From assembly GCA_016841445.1 (NCBI GenBank), contig JAENZD010000001.1, positions 372,001-436,000 of the forward strand: a stretch of DNA of 64,000 nucleotides, read 5' to 3'. Positions 27,350 to 36,185 of the stretch are shown one piece after another (within the stretch, counting starts at the first letter, position 1; the number at the start of each line of letters is the position of its first letter). The notes under the pieces are model-generated. The model was not told where the DNA came from, made no database searches, and saw only the letters and a program-made list of their open reading frames with translations. The stretch comes from Anaerolineaceae bacterium. GTDB lineage: Bacteria; Chloroflexota; Anaerolineae; Anaerolineales; Anaerolineaceae. Made by a program: the position numbers and the translations under genes.

Positions 27350-28900
27350 ATGAAATCAACGCTTGATCGTCCTAATCAAACTTGCCTCAAATCAGTAAAG
27401 ATGCAAGGTATTACCAAAAGATTTCCTGGTGTTCTTGCCAATGACAATGTTGACTTTGATGTTGAGGCATGTGAAGTCCATGCCTTACTGGGTGAAAACG
27501 GCGCAGGTAAAAGCACCTTAATGAAAATTCTTTATGGTCTTTACCATCAGGATAAGGGAAATATATTTATTAATGACGAGTTGGTAAAAATCAATTCCCC
27601 TACGGATGCGATTAAACATGGCATCGGTATGATCCACCAACATTTTATGCTGGTACCAACTCTGACTGTTGCGGAAAATGTGGCACTGGGTTTACCCTCA
27701 ACATACGGACCGCTAACAGACCTCAAGCGGGTATCCGCAAGGATTATAAAATTGGCGGATACATACGGGTTAAAAATTAACCCTGAAGCTTATATTTGGC
27801 AGTTATCCGTAGGACAACAACAGCGTGTGGAAATTATTAAAGCTTTATACCGTGGTGCAGATTTATTGATTCTCGATGAGCCAACCGCAGTCCTTACACC
27901 ACAAGAAGTAGACGAATTGTTTGGGATCATGCGGCAAATGGTATCTGATGGTTATGCACTTATTTTTATTTCTCATAAACTTAACGAGGTCATTGACATA
28001 AGCCACCGAGTCACAGTCTTGCGTAATGGTGTGAAAATTGGAACACGTCCGACTTCAGAAGTGGACAAGAGTGACTTGGCAAAATGGATGGTCGGACATT
28101 CAATTGATTTTATAACAACCACAGAAAAAATCACAAAAGGTGAAGCCCGACTGCAATTAGATCATATCAACTGTGAAAGTGATCGGGGTGCAAAGGGATT
28201 GGCAGATGTTTGCTTTGATGTTCGCTCAGGCGAGATCCTTGGTTTAGCGGGTGTTTCAGGTAATGGACAGCGGGATCTGGCTGAAGTTATTGCAGGATTA
28301 AGGAAACCGGAATCCGGAAGGATCTATCTCGAGGGTGAAGATGTCACCGGTTGTAATGCACATGAGCTGACCATGAAGATGATGTCTTATATCCCTGAAG
28401 AACGAATGCGTGATGGTATGATAAAAGACTTCACAGTCTCAGAGAATATGATTTTGAGGGAACATGATCAACCGAAATTCTCAAAAAGTGGATTTCTGCG
28501 GTTAAGGGCTATTGAAAACCACACCAAAGAATTAATTGATCAATATCAGATCAAAACACCTTCCCAAAAGACCCATGTAAAGAGCCTTTCAGGGGGGAAT
28601 ATCCAAAAACTGGTTCTTGCACGCGAATTATCAAGGAAACCCCGGATAATCGTTGCCGCCCAACCGACACGCGGTCTCGACATTGGCGCTGCTGAATATG
28701 TCCGGGAACAACTTATTTTACAGCGAAACGAAGGCACCGCAGTGCTTCTGATTTCTGAAGACCTTGATGAAATCTTTGCCCTTTCTGATCGAATTGCGGT
28801 AATCTATGAAGGCAGAATCATGGATATATTATCAAGAGATGAAGCGACCAAAGAAAAAGTTGGTTTATTGATGGCAGGGGTTTTTCCAGGTGCAGATTAG
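27350..28900 (+). CDS. ABC transporter ATPase, tandem-domain, BMP/nucleoside type
   Basis: A 516-aa protein with two ABC domains, as in YufO/NupA and sugar-importer ATPases. Domain 1 has Walker A LLGENGAGKSTLMKIL (~47), signature LSVGQQQRVEIIKAL and Walker B DLLILDEPTAVLTPQE. Domain 2 has the degenerate phosphate loop GVSGNGQRDLAEVI typical of this subfamily, signature LSGGNIQKLVLARE, and IIVAAQPTRGLDIGAAEY. It powers the permease pair encoded upstream. It starts 85 bp after the binding-protein gene, beyond the hairpin; the ribosome-binding site is weak. Confidence 0.92.
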   Translation: MKSTLDRPNQTCLKSVKMQGITKRFPGVLANDNVDFDVEACEVHALLGENGAGKSTLMKILYGLYHQDKGNIFINDELVKINSPTDAIKHGIGMIHQHFMLVPTLTVAENVALGLPSTYGPLTDLKRVSARIIKLADTYGLKINPEAYIWQLSVGQQQRVEIIKALYRGADLLILDEPTAVLTPQEVDELFGIMRQMVSDGYALIFISHKLNEVIDISHRVTVLRNGVKIGTRPTSEVDKSDLAKWMVGHSIDFITTTEKITKGEARLQLDHINCESDRGAKGLADVCFDVRSGEILGLAGVSGNGQRDLAEVIAGLRKPESGRIYLEGEDVTGCNAHELTMKMMSYIPEERMRDGMIKDFTVSENMILREHDQPKFSKSGFLRLRAIENHTKELIDQYQIKTPSQKTHVKSLSGGNIQKLVLARELSRKPRIIVAAQPTRGLDIGAAEYVREQLILQRNEGTAVLLISEDLDEIFALSDRIAVIYEGRIMDILSRDEATKEKVGLLMAGVFPGAD

Positions 28901-28925
28901 AAAAATGTAATCGAGGATATGATAA

Positions 28926-29804
28926 ATGTACCAATGGCAGGAGTACCGGCAACCCAAGTCTTTAGCGGAAGCGATTGAAGACCTTTCTAATGCCCCAGTC
29001 CCAGCAGTTCCGATTGCTGGCGGCACCGATTTACTTTTGGATATGCGGCAGGGCAGACATTCGAATGTCCATACTTTGATCGATCTGACGAACATCCCTG
29101 AGATGAATACAATCGAAATTCAAGGCGAATCGCTGTTTATCGGCGCTTGCGTTTCGATCAATAGAATTATTAATGATCCCCTTGTTCAAAGAAATGCCCA
29201 GGCATTAATTGAGGCTTGCGATTTAATCGCCGGTCCACAGGTTCGGAATATCGCAACACTGGGTGGCAATGTTGCCCATGCCTTGCCAGCTGCGGATGGA
29301 ACGATCGCACTCCTCGCACTCAGTGCGACAGCTAATGTTGCCTTCCCAGGCGGCGTGCGCACGATGCAATTTCAGGAACTTTTCCTGGGACCCGGGAAGA
29401 CGTCGATAGATAAACAGACAGAATTGATCGTCGGATTTTCCATACCCTTGGCTAAACCAGGACAGGCTTCTGCATTCAAACGGATCATGCGCCCCCAGGG
29501 TGTTGCGCTGCCTATTTTAAATTGTGCAGTATGGGTTGAACGGGAAGGGAATAGAATTAATGCTTCCCGAATCGCTGTAGGCCCAGGCGGTCCCAGGCCT
29601 TTCCGGGCAACAAAGGCAGAGAATAGTATTTCCGGTCAATATTTTAATGACGACAACATATCAAAGGCAACAGAAGTATTGCTTGAGCAAGGCAGCTTCC
29701 GAACCAGCCCACGCAGAGCAACTTCAGAATATCGGAAAAGCATTCTGCCTGGCTTATTCCAGGGAACATTTAAGAAAGCATGGTCTCGCGCCGTAGTTGA
29801 ATGA
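28926..29804 (+). CDS. xanthine dehydrogenase-like FAD-binding subunit (CoxM/XdhB family)
   Basis: A 292-aa protein with the FAD-binding motifs PIAGGTDLLLDMRQG (~31-45) and GPQVRNIATLGGNVAHALPAADG (~103-125) of molybdenum hydroxylase medium subunits. It accepts electrons from the iron-sulfur part and passes them to NAD or another acceptor. It begins 26 bp after the ABC ATPase gene and is followed 60 bp later by the catalytic subunit, so transport and oxidation genes form one cluster. Substrate could be xanthine, hypoxanthine or another N-heterocycle; the transporter type favours purines. Confidence 0.88.
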   Translation: MYQWQEYRQPKSLAEAIEDLSNAPVPAVPIAGGTDLLLDMRQGRHSNVHTLIDLTNIPEMNTIEIQGESLFIGACVSINRIINDPLVQRNAQALIEACDLIAGPQVRNIATLGGNVAHALPAADGTIALLALSATANVAFPGGVRTMQFQELFLGPGKTSIDKQTELIVGFSIPLAKPGQASAFKRIMRPQGVALPILNCAVWVEREGNRINASRIAVGPGGPRPFRATKAENSISGQYFNDDNISKATEVLLEQGSFRTSPRRATSEYRKSILPGLFQGTFKKAWSRAVVE

Positions 29805-29864
29805 AACAACGAATGGTTGCGCTGAAGTAAAACTTCTCTACCCCAAGGTTTCAAACGGTGACAA

Positions 29865-32657
29865 ATGAAAAATAATACCATCACAATGACTGTTAATAAT
29901 GAAATACATACACTACCCATAAAACCTGGGGAGACCCTGGCAGCATTACTCAGGGAGCGCCTGCATCTAACCGGGACAAAAATTGGTTGTGAAGAAGCAG
30001 AATGTGGCGCGTGCACGGTTTTGGTAAACGATGAACCGGTGTTGTCATGCATTTATCCGGCTGGTAGAGCAGATGGAAAAACGATTGTTACCATTGAAGG
30101 CCTTGCAAAGTATGTTGATCATGTTATGAAGCTTCACCCCTTACAAGAGGCTTTTGTAGAACATGGTGCTGTTCAATGTGGATTTTGCATTCCCGGCCAG
30201 ATCATGACCGCTTTTGCATTACTCAAACGCAATCCCAATCCAAGTCAGGATGAGCTTCGGGATGCACTCAAGGACACCTTATGCCGGTGTGCGGGTTATC
30301 CCATGATCGAGAAAGCCATCCTCGCTGCTGCTCATACCTTGCGTACAGGCGATCCTCTGCCTTTGCCTGAAATTTATGAATCTATCCACAAGCGAAAACT
30401 CGTTGGCCGAAAACATTTGCGTCCGGATGCTGTGGATAAAGTAACTGGAAAAGCAATTTTCACAGATGATTTACAATTTGATAATATGTTGTATGGGAAA
30501 GTGCGACGAGCAATGGTACCCCATGCAATTTTAAAGAAGCTGGATATCTCCAAAGCTAAAGCAGTGGAAGGCGTATTGGCTGTCCTAACAGCAGAGGATA
30601 TTCCCGGGGAACAAAATCACGGCGTGATCATCTCTGATTGGCCTGCATTGATTGGCATCGATCAGCAAGTAAGATATGTAGGTGATGCAATTGCAATAAT
30701 CGCTGCAGAAACGCCTGAAATTGCAGCTTATGCTGCCAGGTTGATTGAGGCTGAATTTGAACCGCTGCCTGTAATTTCCAGTCCAGTTCAAGCCATGGAA
30801 GAAGGACAACCCCAACTTCACGAAAAAGGAAACCTATTAAAGCATATCAAGGTTCGAAAAGGAGATGTTTTGAAAGGTTTTGAGGAAGCAGATCAAGTTT
30901 TTGATCACACTTTCCATACACAAATCACAGACCATGCATTTATGGAACCCGAATGCAGCATCGCTGTGCCTACACAGGAAGGCCGCATGGAGGTGTACGT
31001 TGGGTCTCAAATACCCTATGAAGATCGGCGGCAAATTGCACGCGTGATGGGTTGGGAAGAGTCGCGTGTCCGCGTTATTGGTCAAAAAATGGGCGGGGGA
31101 TTTGGGGGTAAGGAGGATATTGCCGGTCAGATCCATGCAGTATTATTAGCAAATGTAACAGGGCGTCCCGTGAAGTTGCTTTATGACCGTCACGAGAGTT
31201 TGATTGCCCACCCCAAGCGTCACGCCACTCAAATACGTGTCAGGATCGGGGTCAAAAACAATGGCCGGATCACTGCTGCAGAAACTGAACTCTTCGGTGA
31301 TACAGGTGCTTACGCCTCTCTAGGTGAAAAAGTGATGGAGAGAGCGACGACCCATTCTGCCGGGCCGTACGATATTCCCCATGTTCGCAATGACTGTTTT
31401 GCGGTGTACACGAATAATCCACCTGCCGGTGCATTTCGTGGATTTGGCGTTACCCAATCGGCTTTTGCTATTGAATCAATGATGGATATGATTGCACATC
31501 AGTTGGGCATGGACCCTGTTGAACTTAGAAGAATGAATATTCTCCACCTCGGAAGCGTTACGAATACAGGACAAGCCTTGGTTGAATCCGTTGGATTGAC
31601 AGAATGCCTTGAAAAGCTGGATGCTGAAATGCGTAAGACGAATCCGGAACCCTTTAAAGCATGCATTGATCCTGAAGAGCCAAACCTTGTGAGAGCATGG
31701 GGAATCGGGTGCGCCTATAAAAACACAGGTTTGGGGGGTGGTGCTCCGGATTTTGCGAATGCCGATATTGAGTTATTCGATGATGGAAAGGTTGAGATCA
31801 GGAGTTCATCGGCAGAGTTGGGCCAGGGCCTTGTGGCAGTCATGCAGATGATTGTATCTGAGGAACTGTCCATCTTACCTGAAAATGTGCGTGTCCTGGT
31901 TATGGATACGGATCTTTCACCCGATGGTGGGCCAACAACGGCATCTCGTCAAACGTATATTACGGGAAATGCCTGCCGATTTGCTGCTCAAACATTGCGA
32001 CAAAACATAGTGAATTTTCTTTCTAAGAAGTTTGAAGTAGAACCACAAAAAATCACCTTGAAAGACGGTTTTGCTTATTTTGAGAATAAAAAACTGTCGT
32101 TCAATGAAATCGCCAAACAAATGAAAGCCTTAGGTGAGGAACCACGCGTGCTTTATAAGTATGAAGCGCCGGAAACACAACCGTTAGGAACCGGTGGCAG
32201 CATGCATTTTGCTTATTCTTACAGTGTTCAGGCGGCAGAAGTTGAAGTTAATAAACTAACAGGTGAAGTGAGAGTCCTCAAAGTTATTTCTGCAAACGAT
32301 CTTGGCATGGCGATCAACCCATTGGGCTTACAAGGTCAAATCGAAGGCGGCGTCATGATGGGTTTGGGGCATTGTCTGACAGAGGAATTCATCGTGGAAG
32401 ATGGGCATGTGATCTCTGATCAGCTTGCCAGGTATCGCATCCCGGGCATTAAATTGACTCCAGAAATCACATCGATCATCATCGAACACCCAACGGCAGA
32501 CGGACCTTATGGCGCCAAAGGGGTGGGCGAAATTAGCAGTATCCCAACAACGCCAGCTATTACAAATGCAATTTTTCATGCTGTTGGCGTGAGAATTGAT
32601 AAAACGCCTGTTGATCAGGAACAAATCCTGAAAGCAATGGGCAATCAACTGGATTAA
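29865..32657 (+). CDS. molybdenum hydroxylase, fused [2Fe-2S] and molybdopterin subunits (xanthine dehydrogenase-like)
   Basis: A 930-aa fusion. Residues ~1-160 are the small iron-sulfur subunit: CEEAECGAC near residue 40 for the plant-type cluster, and CGFC plus CRC for the second [2Fe-2S] cluster. Residues ~185-925 are the molybdenum-cofactor large subunit, with GGGFGGKEDIAGQ near 410, NPPAGAFRGFG, the ELGQGL stretch, and GAKGVGEISSIPTTPA near 882-897 carrying the expected catalytic Glu. In bacteria these two subunits are usually separate, though fusions are known. Predicted to hydroxylate a purine or similar heterocycle in the cytosol using water as oxygen source. Adjacent FAD subunit completes the enzyme. 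Confidence 0.9.
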   Translation: MKNNTITMTVNNEIHTLPIKPGETLAALLRERLHLTGTKIGCEEAECGACTVLVNDEPVLSCIYPAGRADGKTIVTIEGLAKYVDHVMKLHPLQEAFVEHGAVQCGFCIPGQIMTAFALLKRNPNPSQDELRDALKDTLCRCAGYPMIEKAILAAAHTLRTGDPLPLPEIYESIHKRKLVGRKHLRPDAVDKVTGKAIFTDDLQFDNMLYGKVRRAMVPHAILKKLDISKAKAVEGVLAVLTAEDIPGEQNHGVIISDWPALIGIDQQVRYVGDAIAIIAAETPEIAAYAARLIEAEFEPLPVISSPVQAMEEGQPQLHEKGNLLKHIKVRKGDVLKGFEEADQVFDHTFHTQITDHAFMEPECSIAVPTQEGRMEVYVGSQIPYEDRRQIARVMGWEESRVRVIGQKMGGGFGGKEDIAGQIHAVLLANVTGRPVKLLYDRHESLIAHPKRHATQIRVRIGVKNNGRITAAETELFGDTGAYASLGEKVMERATTHSAGPYDIPHVRNDCFAVYTNNPPAGAFRGFGVTQSAFAIESMMDMIAHQLGMDPVELRRMNILHLGSVTNTGQALVESVGLTECLEKLDAEMRKTNPEPFKACIDPEEPNLVRAWGIGCAYKNTGLGGGAPDFANADIELFDDGKVEIRSSSAELGQGLVAVMQMIVSEELSILPENVRVLVMDTDLSPDGGPTTASRQTYITGNACRFAAQTLRQNIVNFLSKKFEVEPQKITLKDGFAYFENKKLSFNEIAKQMKALGEEPRVLYKYEAPETQPLGTGGSMHFAYSYSVQAAEVEVNKLTGEVRVLKVISANDLGMAINPLGLQGQIEGGVMMGLGHCLTEEFIVEDGHVISDQLARYRIPGIKLTPEITSIIIEHPTADGPYGAKGVGEISSIPTTPAITNAIFHAVGVRIDKTPVDQEQILKAMGNQLD

Positions 32658-32778
32658 TGAATAGTTTTAAAAAATCTTCTTGAATAATCATGCAGTGTGA
32701 TTAGCTTAAAATGGCTTGCTGCTGATACTGTAAATATTCTTGCTGGCTTTTTTGCATTATGAAAGTAAACCAGGTGGG

Positions 32779-32921
32779 ATGATGGTCAGTATAGTGGCAA
32801 CTACGGCAAAAATGGAAGGCATCCAGGGTTGGTGAATTTCCACATCAACGTTCTTAACAGGATTCGAGAAGGGAAATTAGCCCGATCCTGCTGTAGAAGA
32901 TGCTGTTGAATGCTATCTTCT
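32779..32921 (+). pseudogene. possible comM/yifB N-terminal fragment, heavily frameshifted
   Basis: From 32779 one frame reads MVSIVATTAKMEGIQGW, a second HINVLNRI, and a third PDPAVEDAVECY. In order these resemble the ComM N-terminus: MLxxVxSxALxGIxG, then VEVDVSNGL, then GLPDPAVxEAxERV. Two frameshifts are required, so this is weaker than the other comM relics and rests on motif order. Confidence 0.4.
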
Positions 32922-33040
32922 TGTCACCCGTTACAAACAGTGATTTTCCAAAAATCCAATAAATGATACAATAATTTCGTAAATTAAAACTCCAAGCAGA
33001 TCCATTGATGAAAAATAAATATTCACTTAAGGAGGTTAGG

Positions 33041-33739
33041 ATGTCCTTTAAACTAAGTTCTCTTATGTTTATTTTGTTATGCTTTCTTTTTTGTTCATTA
33101 ATTGGCTGTAGTACAGTTGAGGAAACATTACCTCCTTCTGCTGAACCAAAACCTTTGGCAAATACAATGAAGCCTACCCCTGAGCCTTTGACCCCTACGC
33201 CAGAAATCTTTATATGGACCGAAGACTTTGATGATGAAAACCTGGAAGATTGGGAGACCTGGTGGCAAGAAGGGGATTTCTTTGTTGAAAACGGAGTCCT
33301 AACATCGACCGTTGGCGGTGATCTGAAGCATGAGAGTTCAGTCTTATTTGGCACCTGGAGCTTTGATCTCTTGCTGGATGAGAATACGGGCAGCACGCAC
33401 GAGTTCCGATTTACAGAAGGAACATTTAACTTCCAAAATATGGAGATAAAGCAGTACCAAAACACGCAAATATGGATCACGACTCAAAGAGATGGTGCTG
33501 AACCCATCCAAACGTTTTGGGATTTAGGGGAAAAATTAACTGGCTGGCACCATTTTGATATCACAAAAGAAGAAAGCGGCTTGATCAAAGTGTACCTGGA
33601 TGGTGAACTGCTTTTTGGTCATTATGATGAAAGATCGTTTGATTGCGTATCACTCGTGATCATGTACTGCTGCAGCGGTCCGGTTCTGGATAACCTGGTT
33701 GCTCAAGATCAGGTCATTGAAATTGGAACTGGTGAATAG
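33041..33739 (+). CDS. lipoprotein with concanavalin-like/LamG-type fold, function unknown
   Basis: A 232-aa protein. AAGGAGGT lies just before ATG 33041, so the in-frame ATG at 33005 or 33008 is unlikely. Signal ends FCSLIGC (Cys23), a lipobox. A Pro/Thr/Glu linker (~30-55) is followed by a beta-rich domain beginning WTEDFDDENLEDWETWWQEG and FFVENGVLTSTVGG. These resemble the jelly-roll modules (DUF1080/LamG-like) that bind or process carbohydrates. It is not obviously linked to its neighbours. Surface-exposed and sugar-related is an inference. Confidence 0.7.
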   Translation: MSFKLSSLMFILLCFLFCSLIGCSTVEETLPPSAEPKPLANTMKPTPEPLTPTPEIFIWTEDFDDENLEDWETWWQEGDFFVENGVLTSTVGGDLKHESSVLFGTWSFDLLLDENTGSTHEFRFTEGTFNFQNMEIKQYQNTQIWITTQRDGAEPIQTFWDLGEKLTGWHHFDITKEESGLIKVYLDGELLFGHYDERSFDCVSLVIMYCCSGPVLDNLVAQDQVIEIGTGE

Positions 33740-33963
33740 GATAAAATGATTATTAATCCTCCATAAAGGAGAAGAAATTTTGTAATTGCCAATATTGTGC
33801 AGGCTTTCAAAAACGAAACAGAAAGAACCGGCAATAGGAAATTTGTGGGGTTTTAAGGGATGAATTCCCAATATTGATTTGCCTCTTGGATTTTAACAAA
33901 ACCAACTGCATCAGCGGCAGTAAATTGGAGATTTTCTTTTTATTTACTGTGCTCAATAATTGC
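33740..33963. other. intergenic spacer
   Basis: This stretch between the lipoprotein and the DtxR-family promoter has no coding potential or hairpin that I can support. Confidence 0.3.
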
Positions 33964-33991
33964 TTGACAATCATCAAATTATCAGTAAAAT
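33964..33991 (+). promoter_or_regulatory. promoter of DtxR-family regulator gene
   Basis: A perfect TTGACA at 33964-33969 and TAAAAT at 33986-33991 are spaced by 16 bp. The promoter lies inside the longer open frame that begins at 33960, which argues for the ATG at 34026 as the true start. Confidence 0.6.
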
Positions 33992-34006
33992 TATGGCTTG
34001 CCATAA
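33991..34006 (+). promoter_or_regulatory. operator-like palindrome 1 (candidate metal-regulator box)
   Basis: TTATGGC-TT-GCCATAA is a perfect palindrome with 7-bp arms and a 2-bp spacer, placed immediately after the -10 hexamer at the expected transcription start. This position suits autorepression by the DtxR-family protein encoded downstream. Confidence 0.6.
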
Positions 34007-34023
34007 AATAATAAGGGAATTAA

Positions 34024-34039
34024 TTATGATAAGCCATAA
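34024..34039 (+). promoter_or_regulatory. operator-like palindrome 2 overlapping the start codon
   Basis: TTATGATAAGCCATAA matches palindrome 1 at 12 of 16 positions and keeps both outer arms (TTATG and CCATAA). It overlaps the ATG at 34026, 33 bp (about three helical turns) from site 1, compatible with two dimers bound to the same DNA face. Confidence 0.45.
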
Positions 34040-34694
34040 GATATCGACGTCCGAAGAGATGTATATGGTTACAATCTCTATGATGGCTGACAAGAATCCA
34101 AGCAAATTGGTGTCGATTACTTCCTTAGCAGAAGAACTTAATATTCAGCCTGTTTCAGCAAACCAGATGATTAAAAAAATGGCTGATGAAGGCTGGGTCG
34201 ATTATCAGCCTTATCACGGTGTGATTTTAACGGAAAAGGGGCTTGAACATGCTCGCCGGATTATTTGGTCACGTCGCCTTTGGGAGGTTTTTCTAGTAAG
34301 AGAGTTGGGTATATCTCTATCGCAAGCTGAAATTATCGCATGTGATTTGGAGCATCACATTTCTGAGGATATAGCAAAGCGTCTTGATGAATATTTGGGG
34401 TATCCCGACTTTTGTTACCATGGCAGCCCCATCCTGCGTGAATCAACGGAACGAAGCCGGTTACTTGATATATTTCCTTTAAGGGATTTGAAAATTGGTG
34501 ATGCAGCTAAAGTTGTTGAAATTAAATCAGATTTGACAACACAGCGATTTTTAAATAACGGTGGAGTTAAACCGGGGGTTTGGTTAAGCTTGATAGCGGT
34601 AGGAAGTTTTGATGAATACTTAATTGAATGCACTGAAGATCGGATTCATGTATCCGAGAAAATTGCCGCTGAGATTTTTCTGCGAAAGGAATAA
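34026..34694 (+). CDS. DtxR/MntR-family metal-dependent transcriptional regulator
   Basis: A 222-aa protein. ATG 34026 is chosen because the promoter and operator lie within the longer frame. The N-terminal winged helix contains SKLVSITSLAEELNIQPVSANQMIKKMADEGWVDYQPYHGVILTEKG, typical of DtxR repressors. The dimerisation/metal domain follows with RRLWEVFLVRELGISL, CDLEHHISEDIAKRLDEYLGYPDFC, giving the Cys/Glu/His ligands expected of the family. The C-terminal ~70 residues (LRDLKIGDAAKVVEIKSDLTTQRFL) resemble a FeoA/SH3-like domain, as in full-length DtxR/IdeR. The next gene encodes an FTR1 iron permease, so it probably senses Fe(II) or Mn(II). Confidence 0.88.
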   Translation: MISHKISTSEEMYMVTISMMADKNPSKLVSITSLAEELNIQPVSANQMIKKMADEGWVDYQPYHGVILTEKGLEHARRIIWSRRLWEVFLVRELGISLSQAEIIACDLEHHISEDIAKRLDEYLGYPDFCYHGSPILRESTERSRLLDIFPLRDLKIGDAAKVVEIKSDLTTQRFLNNGGVKPGVWLSLIAVGSFDEYLIECTEDRIHVSEKIAAEIFLRKE

Positions 34695-34786
34695 AACCTT
34701 CGCGATTGGATTTGGACGATTGAAGAGACAAGATTTTATTGGTTATATGGAATGAAACATTTTATTAATATGGAGCGAGTGAGTCA

Positions 34787-35608
34787 ATGGATAATATAAT
34801 TCAAGGTTTGATCATGGCATTTCGGGAAGGTCTTGAGGCTTTTCTTGTGATCATGATTTTATTTCAGTTTCTTGAAAAGACCGGAAATGAAAAATATAAA
34901 AAGAATATCTGGTATGGATTGTCTGCGGGTGTTTTGATCTCTTTGCTGTTTGGCGGGTTGTTGGCGGCAATCTCGTCACTGGTTGGTGGGATGGATACCA
35001 CAGCGAAATTATGGGAGAGTGTGGCCAGCTTCCTTGCAGTCGTCTTTATCATTTCTTTTATTATTTGGATGATCAACCACGGGGTTAAAATGAAACAGCA
35101 TATAGAAGGACAAGCTGCGATGCGCTTATCAAAGCGAGGGATATTCTTCCTGGCATTGTTTTTGGTGCTCAGAGAAGGTGTTGAAATTGCTTTATTCCAG
35201 TTTGCCGGTCGCTATTCAATCATATCAATTGTATCAGGACTGATTTTATCGTTGATCCTGGTGGTTTTAATATATTTCTCGTTGGTAAAAGTAAAATTGC
35301 AGACTATTTTTAATATCACGCTTGCCTACCTTATCCTTCAGGCTGGATTCTTAATGGGTTACAGTATCCATGAAGGGCTTTCAGCGGCTAATGAGCTAGG
35401 TATGTTGGCAGATAGCAGCCGTATCCTTCATAAGGCTTTTGACCTTTCTGGGACAATCTTGAATCATAAAGAGGGCATATTGGGACTGCCCTTATATGTC
35501 ACCATTGGTTGGTATTCAAAACCGGAATGGGTTCAATTCATTGTTCAGTACGGATTAACTGGTTCCCTCTTTCTTTATTGGTACGGGAAAACCCGCAAGA
35601 AAAAATAA
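34787..35608 (+). CDS. FTR1-family iron permease
   Basis: A 273-aa membrane protein with seven predicted helices. Two REGxE motifs, REGLE at residues ~14-18 and REGVE at ~128-132, are the hallmark iron-coordinating motifs of the yeast Ftr1/EfeU oxidase-dependent permease family. GGAG precedes the ATG by about 11 bases. It lies 92 bp after the DtxR-family gene and just before a strong terminator, so the two form a metal-responsive unit. No EfeO/EfeB or multicopper oxidase partner is encoded nearby. Confidence 0.88.
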   Translation: MDNIIQGLIMAFREGLEAFLVIMILFQFLEKTGNEKYKKNIWYGLSAGVLISLLFGGLLAAISSLVGGMDTTAKLWESVASFLAVVFIISFIIWMINHGVKMKQHIEGQAAMRLSKRGIFFLALFLVLREGVEIALFQFAGRYSIISIVSGLILSLILVVLIYFSLVKVKLQTIFNITLAYLILQAGFLMGYSIHEGLSAANELGMLADSSRILHKAFDLSGTILNHKEGILGLPLYVTIGWYSKPEWVQFIVQYGLTGSLFLYWYGKTRKKK

Positions 35609-35650
35609 AAAAATCAGGTCGAAAATATTTAAAATCTCCTAAGATTAATC

Positions 35651-35690
35651 GAAAAAGGCACACTTACCTCAGTCGTGCCTTTTTCTCATT
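35651..35690 (+). terminator. Rho-independent terminator after iron permease gene
   Basis: Arms GAAAAAGGCAC (35651-35661) and GTGCCTTTTTC (35675-35685) pair over 11 bp around a 13-base loop; the right arm itself contains the T-run. Confidence 0.75.
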
Positions 35691-35950
35691 AAATTGAATA
35701 ATTCTAAAATTTGGTATTATTCTATCTTTCAAAAATCCGCTTCACTTTTGACAGACTTAATAGAAATAAAGATCTGAAAAATTTACAAGACTTGTGATTT
35801 TGATTGAGGACTATCCCTAAGCTTAGCTGTGTTATCTTAACCTGCCAGCTACTTGTTCTCCCCAACAAAGGTTTTCGCCAAGCATTGTAACATTACGATA
35901 TGCTTCATCTTTTTTCATGGATATTGTGAATTGCGAGATTTCTTATTTCC

Positions 35951-36185
35951 CCGGATCTTTCATGAACAGGATCAAACCTGTACTGATGACGAGCAAGCCG
36001 ACCATCAGCAGTAAGGATGCTGTAAACAACCCTTCATTCGTCTTAAATTGGTCCTTGATTGTGACAAAGATGACCGAAGCCTGGTCAAAGAACTGGATCA
36101 ATCTATTGCATGTGCCCTCAGATGCTGGATTCACAATTTCAGCAAAATAGGTCTTGCCATTTGGCTTAATACTGACAAGAAACAA
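35951..36185 (-). pseudogene. C-terminal fragment of an MFS transporter gene
   Basis: About 200-235 bp closely match the 3' end of the intact MFS gene at 38980-40218, by eye more than 80% identical from CCGGATCTTTCATGAACA onward. Translation gives VIFVTIKDQFKTNEG and the FTASLLLMVGLLVISTGLIL helix, almost the same as the intact protein's end. The remainder of the gene is absent, so this is a duplicated and truncated remnant. Confidence 0.85.
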
